This document shows positions 14,200-23,691 of a stretch of DNA of 33,415 bases, one piece after another. The stretch is from positions 1 through 33,415 of the forward strand of contig JAJTGQ010000022.1 in the NCBI GenBank assembly GCA_021299455.1. Reading direction: 5' to 3'. The notes below the pieces were generated by a model. The model did no database searches. It had not been told where the DNA came from and saw only the letters and a list, made by a program, of their open reading frames with translations. A program made the position numbers and the translations under genes. The stretch comes from Flammeovirgaceae bacterium (GTDB taxonomy: Bacteria; Bacteroidota; Bacteroidia; Cytophagales; Cyclobacteriaceae). Every line of letters begins with the position of its first letter. Position 1 is the first letter of the stretch.

Positions 14200-17100
14200 A
14201 TGAAACAGTTGCGTACTCTCTTGATATTACTTACCACCATCCTCCTTGTTCAATGCAAGAAAACAACCAACCAACCAGCAAGGGTACAGATTAACCCAGC
14301 TTTTGCCGAATTTATTTCTACCTACACGACCGGTGTAATCGGCTCGGGCTCATCGATCCGAATCATCCTTTCTAAAGAAGCTGTTGACTCTACTTCTGTC
14401 GGGCAAGAAACTTCGGTGAAGCTTTTTGAATTTAGCCCATCGCTAAAAGGAAAGACAACATGGCTTGATCGCAGAACACTGGAATTCAAACCTGAAACCA
14501 GAATGACGTCCGGGCAAGTTTATACGGTAGCGTTCAAACTCTCAAAACTTTTTGAAGTGCCCAAGGAGTTGGCTTCATTTGATTACTCCTTTCAAATCAT
14601 GCCTCAGCACTTTGAGTTGACTATCGACAACGTTAAGCCTTACGTAAAAACAGAACTTAAGAAACAAAAGATTGAGGGAACATTACTAACAGCTGATTAC
14701 GCAGAGACCGAGGCAGTAGAGAAGATCGTGTCGGCCCAACAAGAGGGAAAAAATCTAAAAATCAATTGGCAACACGGTGGCGAAGGAAAACAACACACCT
14801 TTATTATTGAAGATGTTGCCCGCAAAGAAGAAGCAAGCTCGGTGATGTTGTCGGCAAACGGAAAAGCCATTGGTGTGGATCGCACCGAAGAAGAAAAAGT
14901 AGAAGTGCCTTCGCTCAGCGATTTTAAATTGACGACCACGAAAGTAATTCAAAATCCTAACCAATATGTGGTCTTACAATTTTCTGATCCTATCAAAGAG
15001 AAGCAACAACTACTCGGCTTAATTACTATCGGTGAAGATCGTAATCTCACCCTCGACTTTGATATTCACGATAACGAAATCTGGGTCTACCCTCCCATTC
15101 GGCAGGCAGGAACGAAAACAATTTATCTGGAAGCAGGCATTCGAAATATCAATGATTATAAAATGAAGCAAGCTGCCACTACAGAAGTGCTGTTTGAACA
15201 ATTGAAACCCGAAGTGCGATTCTTGGGCAAAGGCTCGATCCTTCCCAGTACCGATGGTCTGATTCTGCCTTTCGAAGCGGTCAATCTAAAAGCAGTAGAC
15301 GTCAGCATCAACAAAATATACGAAAGCAACATTCTTCAGTTTTTACAAAACAATCGGATCAATGGATCGAGTGAGTTGCACCGCGTGGGTAAAAATGTAT
15401 TAAAGAAAACGATTCAGCTAGACAACACCGGCATCACTGATTTAGGAAAATGGAATCGCTTTACATTGGATTTGGCAAAACTACTCAACACCGAGCCCGG
15501 AGCCATTTACCAAATCTCTTTAAAGTTTAAGAAAAAATATTCGGCTTATCTCTGCGAAGGTGAAACAGAAACAGAATTGGAGATTGACGATAGTGAAGAA
15601 ACGGAGTACTCAGGTTATCGCGAATACTACTATGAAAATGACTACGACTATTACGATGGCGACTACGACTGGAACGAGCGCGACAATCCTTGCAATACCT
15701 CCTATTACTCTTCTTCTCGCAAGGTTCAAAAAAATGTACTCGCTTCAGATCTCGGTCTAATCGCTAAACGAGGAGATGATGGCACTACTTCTGTTTTTGT
15801 AACGGATTTAAAAACTACTGCCCCGCTCTCTGGAATAGCCATAGAAGTTTACGATTTTCAACAACAACTTCTCTCCACACTCACAACAGATAGTGAAGGC
15901 AAAGCGGTTTACTATTCGAAAGAATCTCCTTTTGCATTAATTGCTAAAAACGGAGTACAGCGCGGCTATATGCGTTTAGTCGATGGCGAATCATTGTCAC
16001 TGAGTGGCTTTGATGTATCGGGTGATGCGCTCAGCAAAGGGCTGAGAGGATTTTTGTATGGCGAGCGTGGTGTATGGCGCCCGGGCGATTCGCTCTACCT
16101 CAGTTTTATTTTGGAAGACAAGAACAAAGTACTTCCGCCTACGCATCCGGTCGTCTTTGAATTGCAAAATCCACAAGGGGTGGTTACCAGTCGCCTGGTC
16201 AGATCCACTTCTGAGAATGGATTCTATCGCTTTGCCACGATGACTTCGCCAGATGCACCAACGGGCAATTGGATGGCGCGTATCAAAGTAGGTGGTACCG
16301 AATTCAATCAAAGTGTAAAGATCGAGACAGTAAAACCCAATCGCTTAAAAATAAATTTAAACCTCGGAAGCGAGCGACTTACTTCCCGGCAAGTGCAAGG
16401 AGAATTAAATGTAAAGTGGCTGCATGGCGCGCCTGGAAAAAATCTAAAAGCGGAGTTTGATGTCACCGTACTCAAAAGCAATACGTCTTTTGTAAAATAC
16501 GATGACTTCGTTTTTGAAGAGCCCTCTTCCAATTTCAACTCTGAAACACAAACTTTCTTTGAAGGATTCACTAATGCTGAAGGCAATGCCTCGATGAGTG
16601 CTTCTCTTCCTGAGGGCAATTACCCCGGGTTCGTGACAGCCGTTTTCAGAGGAAAAGTTTTTGAAGAGAGTGGTAATTTCAGCATTGATCGATTCGCACT
16701 TCCCTTCTATCCGTTTGAATCCTACGCAGGACTTCGCGTGCCCAAAGGAGAAGAATACAGTGGCATGCTGTACACCGACAACCCACAAAAGATAGATTTG
16801 GTATTCTTAGACATCGATGGTAAACCAGTTGACAGAAACAAAGTATCTGTCAACCTATATCGCCTGGAACGATATTGGTGGTGGGACAATACCTACGACA
16901 ACATTGCCAACTACGTAGAGGGCAACAACTCAAGCTCGATAGCAAAGGAGAATATCAATACCGTTGGCGGAAAAGCAAGTTGGTCTTTTAACATTGCCAA
17001 TGCCGACTGGGGCACGTACTATATCAAAGTGTGCGATCCAGTCTCAGGTCATTGCACGGGCAAAATTATTTATGTCGATCAGCCGGGCTACTTTGGTCGC

Positions 17101-19752
17101 AATAGCCGCGAAGAAACCAAAACCGCAGCTACACGCCTCACCTTTGCCGCTGACAAAACAAAATACAACGTAGGTGAAAAAATAAATATTTCTATTCCCG
17201 GCAGCGGAGAAGGTCGTGCACTGGTTTCCATCGAAAATGGAAGCAGAATTCTTTCCACCCGATGGATTGAAACAAAGAAGGGTGAAAACAAACTTTCCAT
17301 CGATGCCACCGCAGAAATGACGCCCAATATTTTTGTGAACGTCACGCTACTGCAACCGCACTCTCAAACCATTAACGATTTACCGATTCGCTTATATGGC
17401 ATCATCCCTATAGGAATCGAAAACCCGAAAACACATTTGGAGCCCGTCATTGAAATGGCCAACGAAATTGAGCCGGGACAAGAGGTAAAAATCAAAATTT
17501 TTGAAAAATCAAAACGCAAGATGACGTTTACACTTGCAATGGTCGATGAGGGACTGCTTGACATCACCCGATACAAAACACCTGAACCGTGGAACAAATT
17601 CTATGCGCGCGAAGCATTGGGTGTAAAAACTTGGGACTTATTCGATGACGTAATGGGCGCCTTTGGCTCACGCATTGAGCGAATACTGGCAGTCGGTGGC
17701 GATGCCGAGCTACGGGCCAAAGAAGATGATCCGCGTGCTAATCGTTTCAAGGCAGTGGTAAAATATTTTGGTCCGATTACTATTGATGGCGGAAGTCACG
17801 AGTTAAAATTCACCATGCCACAATATATCGGCTCGGTAAAAGTGATGGTAGTAGCAGGCTATGAAGGTGCTTATGGAAATACAGAAAAAGCAGTGCCCGT
17901 TCGCAAGCCACTAATGGTATTGGCCACGTTGCCACGAGTGCTTGGCCCAGACGAAAAAGTAAAACTGCCCATTACCCTTTTTATACAAGACAAAAAATTA
18001 AAGAATGTGAGAGTAGAAGTAAAAGTAGCTGGCGCAGTTTCATTGGCTGGTGAATCTACACGATCTGTCGTTATTCCTTCCTCCGGTGATCTTACCATTG
18101 ATTTCGATCTAAATGTAAAATCCGAAACGGGTGTTGGAAAAGTAACAGTGATTGCCACGTCCGGTAATATTAAATCAACAGACGAAATTGAAATTGAAGT
18201 TCGAAATCCCAACACGCCCGTCACGCAAGTAAGCGAGATGTACGTAGAGGCAGGCAAGTCATGGAATAGCGCCATCATTCCTGTTGGTGTTGCCGGTTCT
18301 AACTCCAGCACATTAGAAGTGTCATCCATCCCACCTATCAACCTGGGCTACCGCTTGCGCTACTTGATCGAATATCCGCACGGATGTATCGAACAAACGA
18401 CTTCAGCTGTTTTCCCTCAGTTGTATTTAGATGTGGTGAAAGAATTAACCGATTCGGAAAAATCCAGAACCAAAAACAATATCACACGAGGAATCGAGCG
18501 ATTGAAATTATTCACCGCGCGAGATGGTGGCTTCGGCTATTGGCCGGGTTATCAAGATTCTGATCAGTGGGGAACCACCTATGCGGGTCACTTCCTGTTA
18601 TCGGCTATCGACAAAGGATACTATGTGCCCGATGATATGATGAAGCGTTGGAAAAAATACCAGAAGAACAAAGCAGCCGAATGGCGAAGCAATCTCAATG
18701 CGGGTTACTACAATACCGATTTGATTCAAGCTTATCGCCTCTACACGTTGGCATTGGCCGGTGTGCCGGAATTAGGCGCCATGAATCGTCTGCGTGAGTT
18801 AAAAGAAACAACATTGCAAGCCAAGTGGATGCTGGCGGCAGCCTACGCAAAGGCGGGCCAGCCCGAAGCGGCTCAAGCATTGGTAGCTAACCTTACTACA
18901 AAAGTAAAACCGTATCAGGAGATGTCTGATTCGTATGGTAACGACCTCCGCGATAAAGCAATCATTCTGGAAACACTGGTGCGACTCAACGAAAAAACAA
19001 AAGCCTTTGAGTTAGTGCGCGAAATCTCAAAATCATTAAGCAACCAAAATTATTGGATGAGTACACAGACAGTAGCTTACTGCCTAAAATCGATTGGTCA
19101 GTTCGTTGCTTCAGAAAAACGAGGCGGCCTCGCCTTTACCTATACCTACAATGGCAAATCGATTAATGCCTCTTCGGAGTTGCCTCTGGCACAAATACCA
19201 ATAGAAATAAAAGGGGTGCAAAAAAATTCGGTCAGTCTAACTAATTCAAGTAATGCGGGTTTGTTCATTCGAATAATTAACACCGGCACGCCTTCTCGTG
19301 GCAATGAAGAAGCACAGCAATCTAGTCTAGTTGTGAATACTTCGTTCACCGACTCGAAAGGAAATGCGATTGATGTAACCAAGTTGGAGCAGGGCTCCGA
19401 GTTTTATGCAATTGTCACGGTAAAAAATCCGGGCTTGCGTGGCACGTATGAAAACATGGCACTAGCGCAAGTGTTCCCATCTGGTTGGGAGATTAACAAC
19501 TTGCGCCTCACCGATGACGAAGGCACAGCGAAAACAGATCGTGGCGACTACCAGGACATCCGCGATGATCGGGTCTACACCTATTTCAGTGTAGGTGCCG
19601 GCAGGCAGCGCACCTTCCGCGTGTCACTCACCGCGAGTTTTAGTGGCACGTTTTATTTACCAGGAGTAAGTTGCGAGGCCATGTACGATCACAGTGTGAG
19701 TGCCAAAGAAAAAGGGCAAATGGTGGAGGTGGTGAAGAGGGTGGTGCAGTAA
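14200..19752 (+). CDS. Alpha-2-macroglobulin family lipoprotein
   Basis: 1850 residues, about the size of bacterial alpha-2-macroglobulins of the YfhM class. The lipobox LVQC puts the lipidated Cys at residue 19. Many MG-type beta domains follow; a bait-like central part and ANG/complement regions (PPTHPVVFELQNPQGVV, RGVWRPGDSLYLSFIL, KMTFTLAMVDEGLLDITRYK) are recognisable. The thioester motif is HGCIEQTTS with Cys1396, a CxEQ motif, followed by an all-helical thioester domain (RGIERLKLFTARDGGFGYWP). Such proteins trap attacking proteases through a thioester and work with PBP1C in the periplasm. A Tyr/Asp-rich segment of about residues 475-495 (YREYYYENDYDYYDGDYDW) is a striking surface insert preceding NPCNTSYYSS. 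The gene has its own promoter; pbpC is normally the neighbour but lies 9.6 kb downstream. Confidence 0.93.
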   Translation: MKQLRTLLILLTTILLVQCKKTTNQPARVQINPAFAEFISTYTTGVIGSGSSIRIILSKEAVDSTSVGQETSVKLFEFSPSLKGKTTWLDRRTLEFKPETRMTSGQVYTVAFKLSKLFEVPKELASFDYSFQIMPQHFELTIDNVKPYVKTELKKQKIEGTLLTADYAETEAVEKIVSAQQEGKNLKINWQHGGEGKQHTFIIEDVARKEEASSVMLSANGKAIGVDRTEEEKVEVPSLSDFKLTTTKVIQNPNQYVVLQFSDPIKEKQQLLGLITIGEDRNLTLDFDIHDNEIWVYPPIRQAGTKTIYLEAGIRNINDYKMKQAATTEVLFEQLKPEVRFLGKGSILPSTDGLILPFEAVNLKAVDVSINKIYESNILQFLQNNRINGSSELHRVGKNVLKKTIQLDNTGITDLGKWNRFTLDLAKLLNTEPGAIYQISLKFKKKYSAYLCEGETETELEIDDSEETEYSGYREYYYENDYDYYDGDYDWNERDNPCNTSYYSSSRKVQKNVLASDLGLIAKRGDDGTTSVFVTDLKTTAPLSGIAIEVYDFQQQLLSTLTTDSEGKAVYYSKESPFALIAKNGVQRGYMRLVDGESLSLSGFDVSGDALSKGLRGFLYGERGVWRPGDSLYLSFILEDKNKVLPPTHPVVFELQNPQGVVTSRLVRSTSENGFYRFATMTSPDAPTGNWMARIKVGGTEFNQSVKIETVKPNRLKINLNLGSERLTSRQVQGELNVKWLHGAPGKNLKAEFDVTVLKSNTSFVKYDDFVFEEPSSNFNSETQTFFEGFTNAEGNASMSASLPEGNYPGFVTAVFRGKVFEESGNFSIDRFALPFYPFESYAGLRVPKGEEYSGMLYTDNPQKIDLVFLDIDGKPVDRNKVSVNLYRLERYWWWDNTYDNIANYVEGNNSSSIAKENINTVGGKASWSFNIANADWGTYYIKVCDPVSGHCTGKIIYVDQPGYFGRNSREETKTAATRLTFAADKTKYNVGEKINISIPGSGEGRALVSIENGSRILSTRWIETKKGENKLSIDATAEMTPNIFVNVTLLQPHSQTINDLPIRLYGIIPIGIENPKTHLEPVIEMANEIEPGQEVKIKIFEKSKRKMTFTLAMVDEGLLDITRYKTPEPWNKFYAREALGVKTWDLFDDVMGAFGSRIERILAVGGDAELRAKEDDPRANRFKAVVKYFGPITIDGGSHELKFTMPQYIGSVKVMVVAGYEGAYGNTEKAVPVRKPLMVLATLPRVLGPDEKVKLPITLFIQDKKLKNVRVEVKVAGAVSLAGESTRSVVIPSSGDLTIDFDLNVKSETGVGKVTVIATSGNIKSTDEIEIEVRNPNTPVTQVSEMYVEAGKSWNSAIIPVGVAGSNSSTLEVSSIPPINLGYRLRYLIEYPHGCIEQTTSAVFPQLYLDVVKELTDSEKSRTKNNITRGIERLKLFTARDGGFGYWPGYQDSDQWGTTYAGHFLLSAIDKGYYVPDDMMKRWKKYQKNKAAEWRSNLNAGYYNTDLIQAYRLYTLALAGVPELGAMNRLRELKETTLQAKWMLAAAYAKAGQPEAAQALVANLTTKVKPYQEMSDSYGNDLRDKAIILETLVRLNEKTKAFELVREISKSLSNQNYWMSTQTVAYCLKSIGQFVASEKRGGLAFTYTYNGKSINASSELPLAQIPIEIKGVQKNSVSLTNSSNAGLFIRIINTGTPSRGNEEAQQSSLVVNTSFTDSKGNAIDVTKLEQGSEFYAIVTVKNPGLRGTYENMALAQVFPSGWEINNLRLTDDEGTAKTDRGDYQDIRDDRVYTYFSVGAGRQRTFRVSLTASFSGTFYLPGVSCEAMYDHSVSAKEKGQMVEVVKRVVQ

Positions 19753-19813
19753 TTGAAGTAAGATCATCGGTTGCCATAAGCGAAATACTCGCAACTGAAT
19801 TGCGGGCATTCTA

Positions 19814-20269
19814 ATGTTGGCGGCTATTATTCCGGGGACGACTAAACCGAGAGACAATGAGAAGAATAATTTGCCTAGTTTTGTTATGACAATATCCTGT
19901 TCAACTCTAACATCTAGCTCAGGACTGGAGAAGAGTGGACCAGCAACAATTAACTTTCTAGAACCAAAAATTGATAAAGCAAATTTATTTATTTCAACAG
20001 TACAAGGTCTAATTGCTGCTGTTTTATTAATTACAATACTAATTGAGGTAATTGAATCATTAAGGGAATACAAACAAAAAAATAATATTAATTACATAAA
20101 CGTAATTATTGAAATTGCAATTATCGCTGTGGTTAGACATATTTTAATAATGGAATTCGAACATATAAATGGCAATACTTTATTAGGTGTTTCATCATTA
20201 ATTTTTGTTTTGGGTTTATTATATTTTATTCTAAATAAAAAAATTAAACTTGGTAAAAATGAAGAGTAA
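19814..20269 (+). CDS. PsiE-like membrane protein with atypical N-terminus
   Basis: 151 residues. From about residue 55 onward the sequence matches the phosphate-starvation-inducible PsiE fold: a membrane span in FISTVQGLIAAVLLITILIE, then VIESLREYK, VIIEIAIIAVVRHILIMEFE, HINGNTLLGVSSL and IFVLGLLYFILNKK. The first membrane helix and the usual start of PsiE are missing; instead there are 50 residues (MLAAIIPGTTKPRDNEKNNL onward) not like the family. This segment coincides with the change from the GC-richer left flank to AT-rich sequence, so the gene may be 5'-truncated and fused to flanking DNA. An in-frame ATG at 19886, three bases after a -7-like TAGTTTTG (19876-19883), is an alternative start. 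It overlaps the next gene by 11 bp. PsiE function itself is unknown. Confidence 0.6.
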   Translation: MLAAIIPGTTKPRDNEKNNLPSFVMTISCSTLTSSSGLEKSGPATINFLEPKIDKANLFISTVQGLIAAVLLITILIEVIESLREYKQKNNINYINVIIEIAIIAVVRHILIMEFEHINGNTLLGVSSLIFVLGLLYFILNKKIKLGKNEE

Positions 20270-21026
20270 ATTAAAAAATGGGCTTATTTTATTTTTTTTT
20301 GTATCAACAACTGTTTGTGGGCAAACTGATTCGTTATCTATTGAAAAATTAAGAACAGAATCGGGTGTTGATCCTACACGAGTAAATTCTAGAGTTGGTT
20401 ACTCTGGTTTGTATTTTGATAAAGCAAATAATGCTTCTTCTATCAGTAATAAATTCAGTCTTGTATTAGGGGTAAATCGATGGAGTTTTTCTGTTAAACC
20501 AGAAATAATGACTACTCATAGTGGGGTTAGTGGAACTGGATTTCAATCATCATTTTCTGATGTAAAATTTTCGATATTAAATGCTTTTTATGTCAAAGGT
20601 AAAAACTCATTAGCAGGCTCAGTAGAATTCAATTTGCCAACGGGAAAACAAGGTTTTGGTAGCCAACTATTTTCTGCGACACCAGCATTAACCTACTCCT
20701 ACACCATAAATCAAAGTTTGTTTTTAGCCATTCAACCACAATATACCTTTGCCATTGCCAAAGATGATTTGTATCCCGATTTATCAATTTTAACCAATCG
20801 TATTTTCATCGCAAAATTTACAAAAACTGGACTGTTTTATGTTTTTGAACCCCGAACAATCATCGATTTTGAAAACAAAAATTTTGATTTAATTCTCTCC
20901 CCTATAGTTGGTAAATCATTGGGTGCAGGTTTCAATTTAGTTGGATTGATGGAAATCCCCACTAAAAAATCTACAATTGATGATAGAGGAATACTGTATC
21001 AAATAGGTTTCAATAAGAACTTTTAA
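20259..21026 (+). CDS. Outer-membrane protein, Phenol_MetA_deg-like (beta-barrel transporter family)
   Basis: 255 residues from the ATG at 20259, which overlaps the previous stop by 11 bp; a TTG nine bases earlier is less likely. Signal peptide MKSKLKNGLILFFFVSTTVCGQ. The rest alternates short amphipathic beta strands with aromatic girdles: RWSFSVKPEIM, SSFSDVKFSILNAFYV, SLAGSVEFNLPTGKQGFG, ALTYSYTINQSLFLAIQPQY, IIDFENKNFDLI. The strand with LPTGKQ followed by a repeated SLFLAIQPQYTF hairpin is like members of the putative MetA-pathway (phenol degradation) outer-membrane family. It probably forms a small barrel for uptake of a hydrophobic molecule. The neighbour 11 bp downstream is of the same broad family. 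Confidence 0.62.
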   Translation: MKSKLKNGLILFFFVSTTVCGQTDSLSIEKLRTESGVDPTRVNSRVGYSGLYFDKANNASSISNKFSLVLGVNRWSFSVKPEIMTTHSGVSGTGFQSSFSDVKFSILNAFYVKGKNSLAGSVEFNLPTGKQGFGSQLFSATPALTYSYTINQSLFLAIQPQYTFAIAKDDLYPDLSILTNRIFIAKFTKTGLFYVFEPRTIIDFENKNFDLILSPIVGKSLGAGFNLVGLMEIPTKKSTIDDRGILYQIGFNKNF

Positions 21027-21037
21027 ATATTTTATTT

Positions 21038-21994
21038 ATGAAATCAAAATCACTACAACTAGGTCTGTGCGTTTTGTTAATTGCAATATCATCAAACATT
21101 AGTGGGCAAGGACATTACATTGGAGGAAGTTTCAATACAAATGATTATTTTATTCCATCTGCTTCAGGTTGGGTATTTTCATTATACTATTCTTTTTCAG
21201 AAATGAATTATTATAATGATTCAGGAAATAAAACTGATGTCATTCAAATTAATGATAACCCTCCTTTTTCCGTTAATTTAGGTCAGAACGTGAAAACACA
21301 TTCTATTATCCCAATGATTAGCTATTTTGGTAAAAGCAAAATTCTAAATGCTAAATGGGGAGTACTTGCTCTACCCATGTTAAACAATCCAAATGCAAAC
21401 ATTGCTTTAGATTTTTATTCAGGTCAAACTACAGTTGGTAGTACAAAAATCAACTTAAATTCCTTTGGGCTCGGAGATTTTTATCTACAGCCTGTGTGGC
21501 TTACTTGGGAGAAAAATAAGCTTTCAACCACCTTCTCCTATGGAATATGGGTTCCGATAGGAAAATATGAGGTGAACAGTACTGAAAATGTAGGCTTAGG
21601 GTATTGGTCTCACAATTTTAGGGTAATGGGACGGTATAAACCGAAAGACAAAATAAGTTTAACCTCTGGATTAACCTACGAAATAAACAGTAAACAAGAA
21701 GGAACCGACTTTAAAGAGGCATCTCATTTAACTGTAGATTATGGCGCAAGCTATAATTTTACAATGGGACACGAAGTAGGTTTATATGGTTTTGGAACGT
21801 GGCAAACTGGTGATGATAAAGGTGAAAAAGCTGTTTTAGATAAAGACCAAATATATGGTTTAGGAATTTATGGTTCCTATTGGCTTAAACCTGGTAAACT
21901 TGGTGTTTTATCAAGATTTACTAATAACTTCGGCACGAGAAATAGATTTGGAGGAGCATCCTTTCAAGTAGGTATTAATTATTTATTATTCTAA
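21038..21994 (+). CDS. SphA/Phenol_MetA_deg family outer-membrane protein
   Basis: 318 residues with signal peptide MKSKSLQLGLCVLLIAISSN ending near SGQ. The family pattern is clear in the middle: LNSFGLGDFYLQPVWLTWEK, FSYGIWVPIGKYEVNSTENV, GLGYWSHNFRVMGRYKPKD, SLTSGLTYEINSKQEGTDFK, HLTVDYGASYNFTMGHEVGL and YGFGTWQTGDDKG. Relatives include the sphingosine-induced SphA of Pseudomonas and barrels encoded with aromatic-degradation genes, so a role in passage of hydrophobic compounds through the outer membrane is likely. The ligand here is not known. It lies 11 bp after the previous gene and 27 bp before the lipoprotein gene; all three look co-transcribed. Confidence 0.8.
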   Translation: MKSKSLQLGLCVLLIAISSNISGQGHYIGGSFNTNDYFIPSASGWVFSLYYSFSEMNYYNDSGNKTDVIQINDNPPFSVNLGQNVKTHSIIPMISYFGKSKILNAKWGVLALPMLNNPNANIALDFYSGQTTVGSTKINLNSFGLGDFYLQPVWLTWEKNKLSTTFSYGIWVPIGKYEVNSTENVGLGYWSHNFRVMGRYKPKDKISLTSGLTYEINSKQEGTDFKEASHLTVDYGASYNFTMGHEVGLYGFGTWQTGDDKGEKAVLDKDQIYGLGIYGSYWLKPGKLGVLSRFTNNFGTRNRFGGASFQVGINYLLF

Positions 21995-22021
21995 CTAATT
22001 TTAACTATTAAATAAACACAA

Positions 22022-23683
22022 ATGAAACACCTTAAACTAATTTCAATCATGAGTTTGGAAGTGCTCATGTTTATCTCCTGTAAAGAAGATAAAAAATCAA
22101 GTAAATCCATTGAAACAATTCCAACAGAAACTCATAGTAGTTATCCTTCAAAAAACCCTTTTTTATCACAAGGTATTTATGGTGTTACACATGTCAACTC
22201 TGGGCAAACAAACTGTGTTCCCTATAAAATAAACGATGGCGAATACAAAGCAGATTTAAACAAACTAATACCAATTTGGGGTGGTCCGGTAAATAATGTT
22301 ACCTATGCCTCTGCTGATACTAATTATATGTGGTCTGTATCAACAGATCGTATTGCTTTGATTGATAAATCGGGTATTAATTGGAATATAGTTACCGATA
22401 TTGACCTTCCTGGCGCAAAGCGATTAACAATTGACCAATTAAAATCAATAGCAGACGTAAAATACACATCACTCGATTTTGCTACTAAACATCTTAAAGG
22501 AATTTTAGGACCAAATCCTGGATTGGTATTACCAGCAGGCGTTTATGCTTTGGTAAGTTCAGAGGATTATGTATATTCTAATGCGGGAACAGTAGTTTCT
22601 GCAGTGGGTTTAATTGATAAAAAAGATCCAAAAAAAGGCCTTGAAGTAAAATATAGATTTGATGTTTCCTCTCTTATTCCTGCTGCCGAAGTTGCTCCAG
22701 GTGTAAAACGAATTAATATGGTGGGAATGAATATGACTTATGATGGTCATATTATAATTGGAGCAGTAAATGGAATTTCTGTGATTGATAAAGAATTAAA
22801 AGGACCCGGGAAATTCTATGCCTTTAATGACTCCGAATTATGTACCAATTCAATGGCAGTAGATGATAAAAACGGCATTTACGTGGCTACCGGAAGTAAA
22901 ACGCCTAGAGGAGACGGAATGATGCGTAAACTGGTTTGGACAGGAACTGAAATTTCGGATAAAGAAACCGATGGAGCTTGGATAAGTCCATATAATGGAG
23001 GCGATTGGCCACCAGCTATCAAGGCAGGAACTGGTGCGGGATCCACACCAACACTAATGGGATTTGATAAAGATGACGATAAATTGGTTTTAATTACCGA
23101 TGGTCAAAACCGTATGAATTTAGTGGCTTTTTGGAGAGATGGAATTCCCGAAACACACCAACAAAAAGCAGGAGCTAAATCAAGAAGAATTGCAGGTTTA
23201 ATTCCAATAAAAGCTGGTTTGCCAGAGGATAGAGAATGGGTTCAATCGGAGCAAACAATTGTTGTAAATGGTTGGGGTGCGTTCTTAGTTAATAATTTAA
23301 TTGACGAAGGTCATCCGGATAGAATTATTGATGTAATGACAGTTGGTCCGCTTCACCCCGGTCCAAAAGGAATGGAGAGAGTGGAATGGAATACAGAAAA
23401 AAATGAATTTGAATCGGTTTGGACAAGAAACGATGTAGTATCGACAAGTATGGTTCCATTAGTTACCAGTGGTTCAAACATGGTGTTAGTTAATGGATAT
23501 ACTAAAGAAAGAGGTTGGGAAATAACAGGATTAGATTGGAACACTGGAAAAAATAGAACAAGAATTGAATTTGGACAAACGAATAGAGGAAATGGAGCTT
23601 ATGCAATTCTTCAACTTTTAGAAAATGGAGATTTGTTATTTAACTCTGTTATTGGCCCATACAGAATTCCGTTAAAAAATTAA
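22022..23683 (+). CDS. Lipoprotein of beta-propeller type, unknown function
   Basis: 553 residues. The N-terminus has a hydrophobic segment and a lipobox-like FISC with Cys20, followed by a Ser/Lys/Glu-rich tether, so it is probably a surface or periplasmic lipoprotein. The body has repeated four-strand blade-like units, for example DRIALIDKSGINWNIV, MNMTYDGHIIIGAVNGISVI, MAVDDKNGIYVATGSKTP, LVLITDGQNRMNLVAFWRD, IVVNGWGAFLVNNLID and LVNGYTKERGWEITGLDWN. The series GAGSTPTLMG ... LITDGQNRMNLVAFWRD ... SRRIAGLIPI is one I remember from uncharacterised propeller proteins of other phyla encoded with outer-membrane transport proteins; I cannot name the family with certainty. No catalytic residues are apparent. 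Ends 8 bp before the palindrome. Possibly binds the substrate taken up by the two barrels. Confidence 0.7.
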   Translation: MKHLKLISIMSLEVLMFISCKEDKKSSKSIETIPTETHSSYPSKNPFLSQGIYGVTHVNSGQTNCVPYKINDGEYKADLNKLIPIWGGPVNNVTYASADTNYMWSVSTDRIALIDKSGINWNIVTDIDLPGAKRLTIDQLKSIADVKYTSLDFATKHLKGILGPNPGLVLPAGVYALVSSEDYVYSNAGTVVSAVGLIDKKDPKKGLEVKYRFDVSSLIPAAEVAPGVKRINMVGMNMTYDGHIIIGAVNGISVIDKELKGPGKFYAFNDSELCTNSMAVDDKNGIYVATGSKTPRGDGMMRKLVWTGTEISDKETDGAWISPYNGGDWPPAIKAGTGAGSTPTLMGFDKDDDKLVLITDGQNRMNLVAFWRDGIPETHQQKAGAKSRRIAGLIPIKAGLPEDREWVQSEQTIVVNGWGAFLVNNLIDEGHPDRIIDVMTVGPLHPGPKGMERVEWNTEKNEFESVWTRNDVVSTSMVPLVTSGSNMVLVNGYTKERGWEITGLDWNTGKNRTRIEFGQTNRGNGAYAILQLLENGDLLFNSVIGPYRIPLKN

Positions 23684-23691
23684 ATCCGAAC

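Noticed and set aside
17871..18341. 156-residue open frame on the minus strand
   Set aside because: Antisense shadow of the alpha-2-macroglobulin gene with composition expected from its codon bias; no signal or motif.
19657..20073. 138-residue minus-strand frame crossing the alpha-2-macroglobulin end and the PsiE-like gene
   Set aside because: Its central part reads like a natural protein (SLSLGLVVPGIIAANIRMP), but it overlaps the tail of a well-supported gene and the family match on the plus strand after 19980 is better. Kept only as an alternative for the 19.81-19.96 kb segment.
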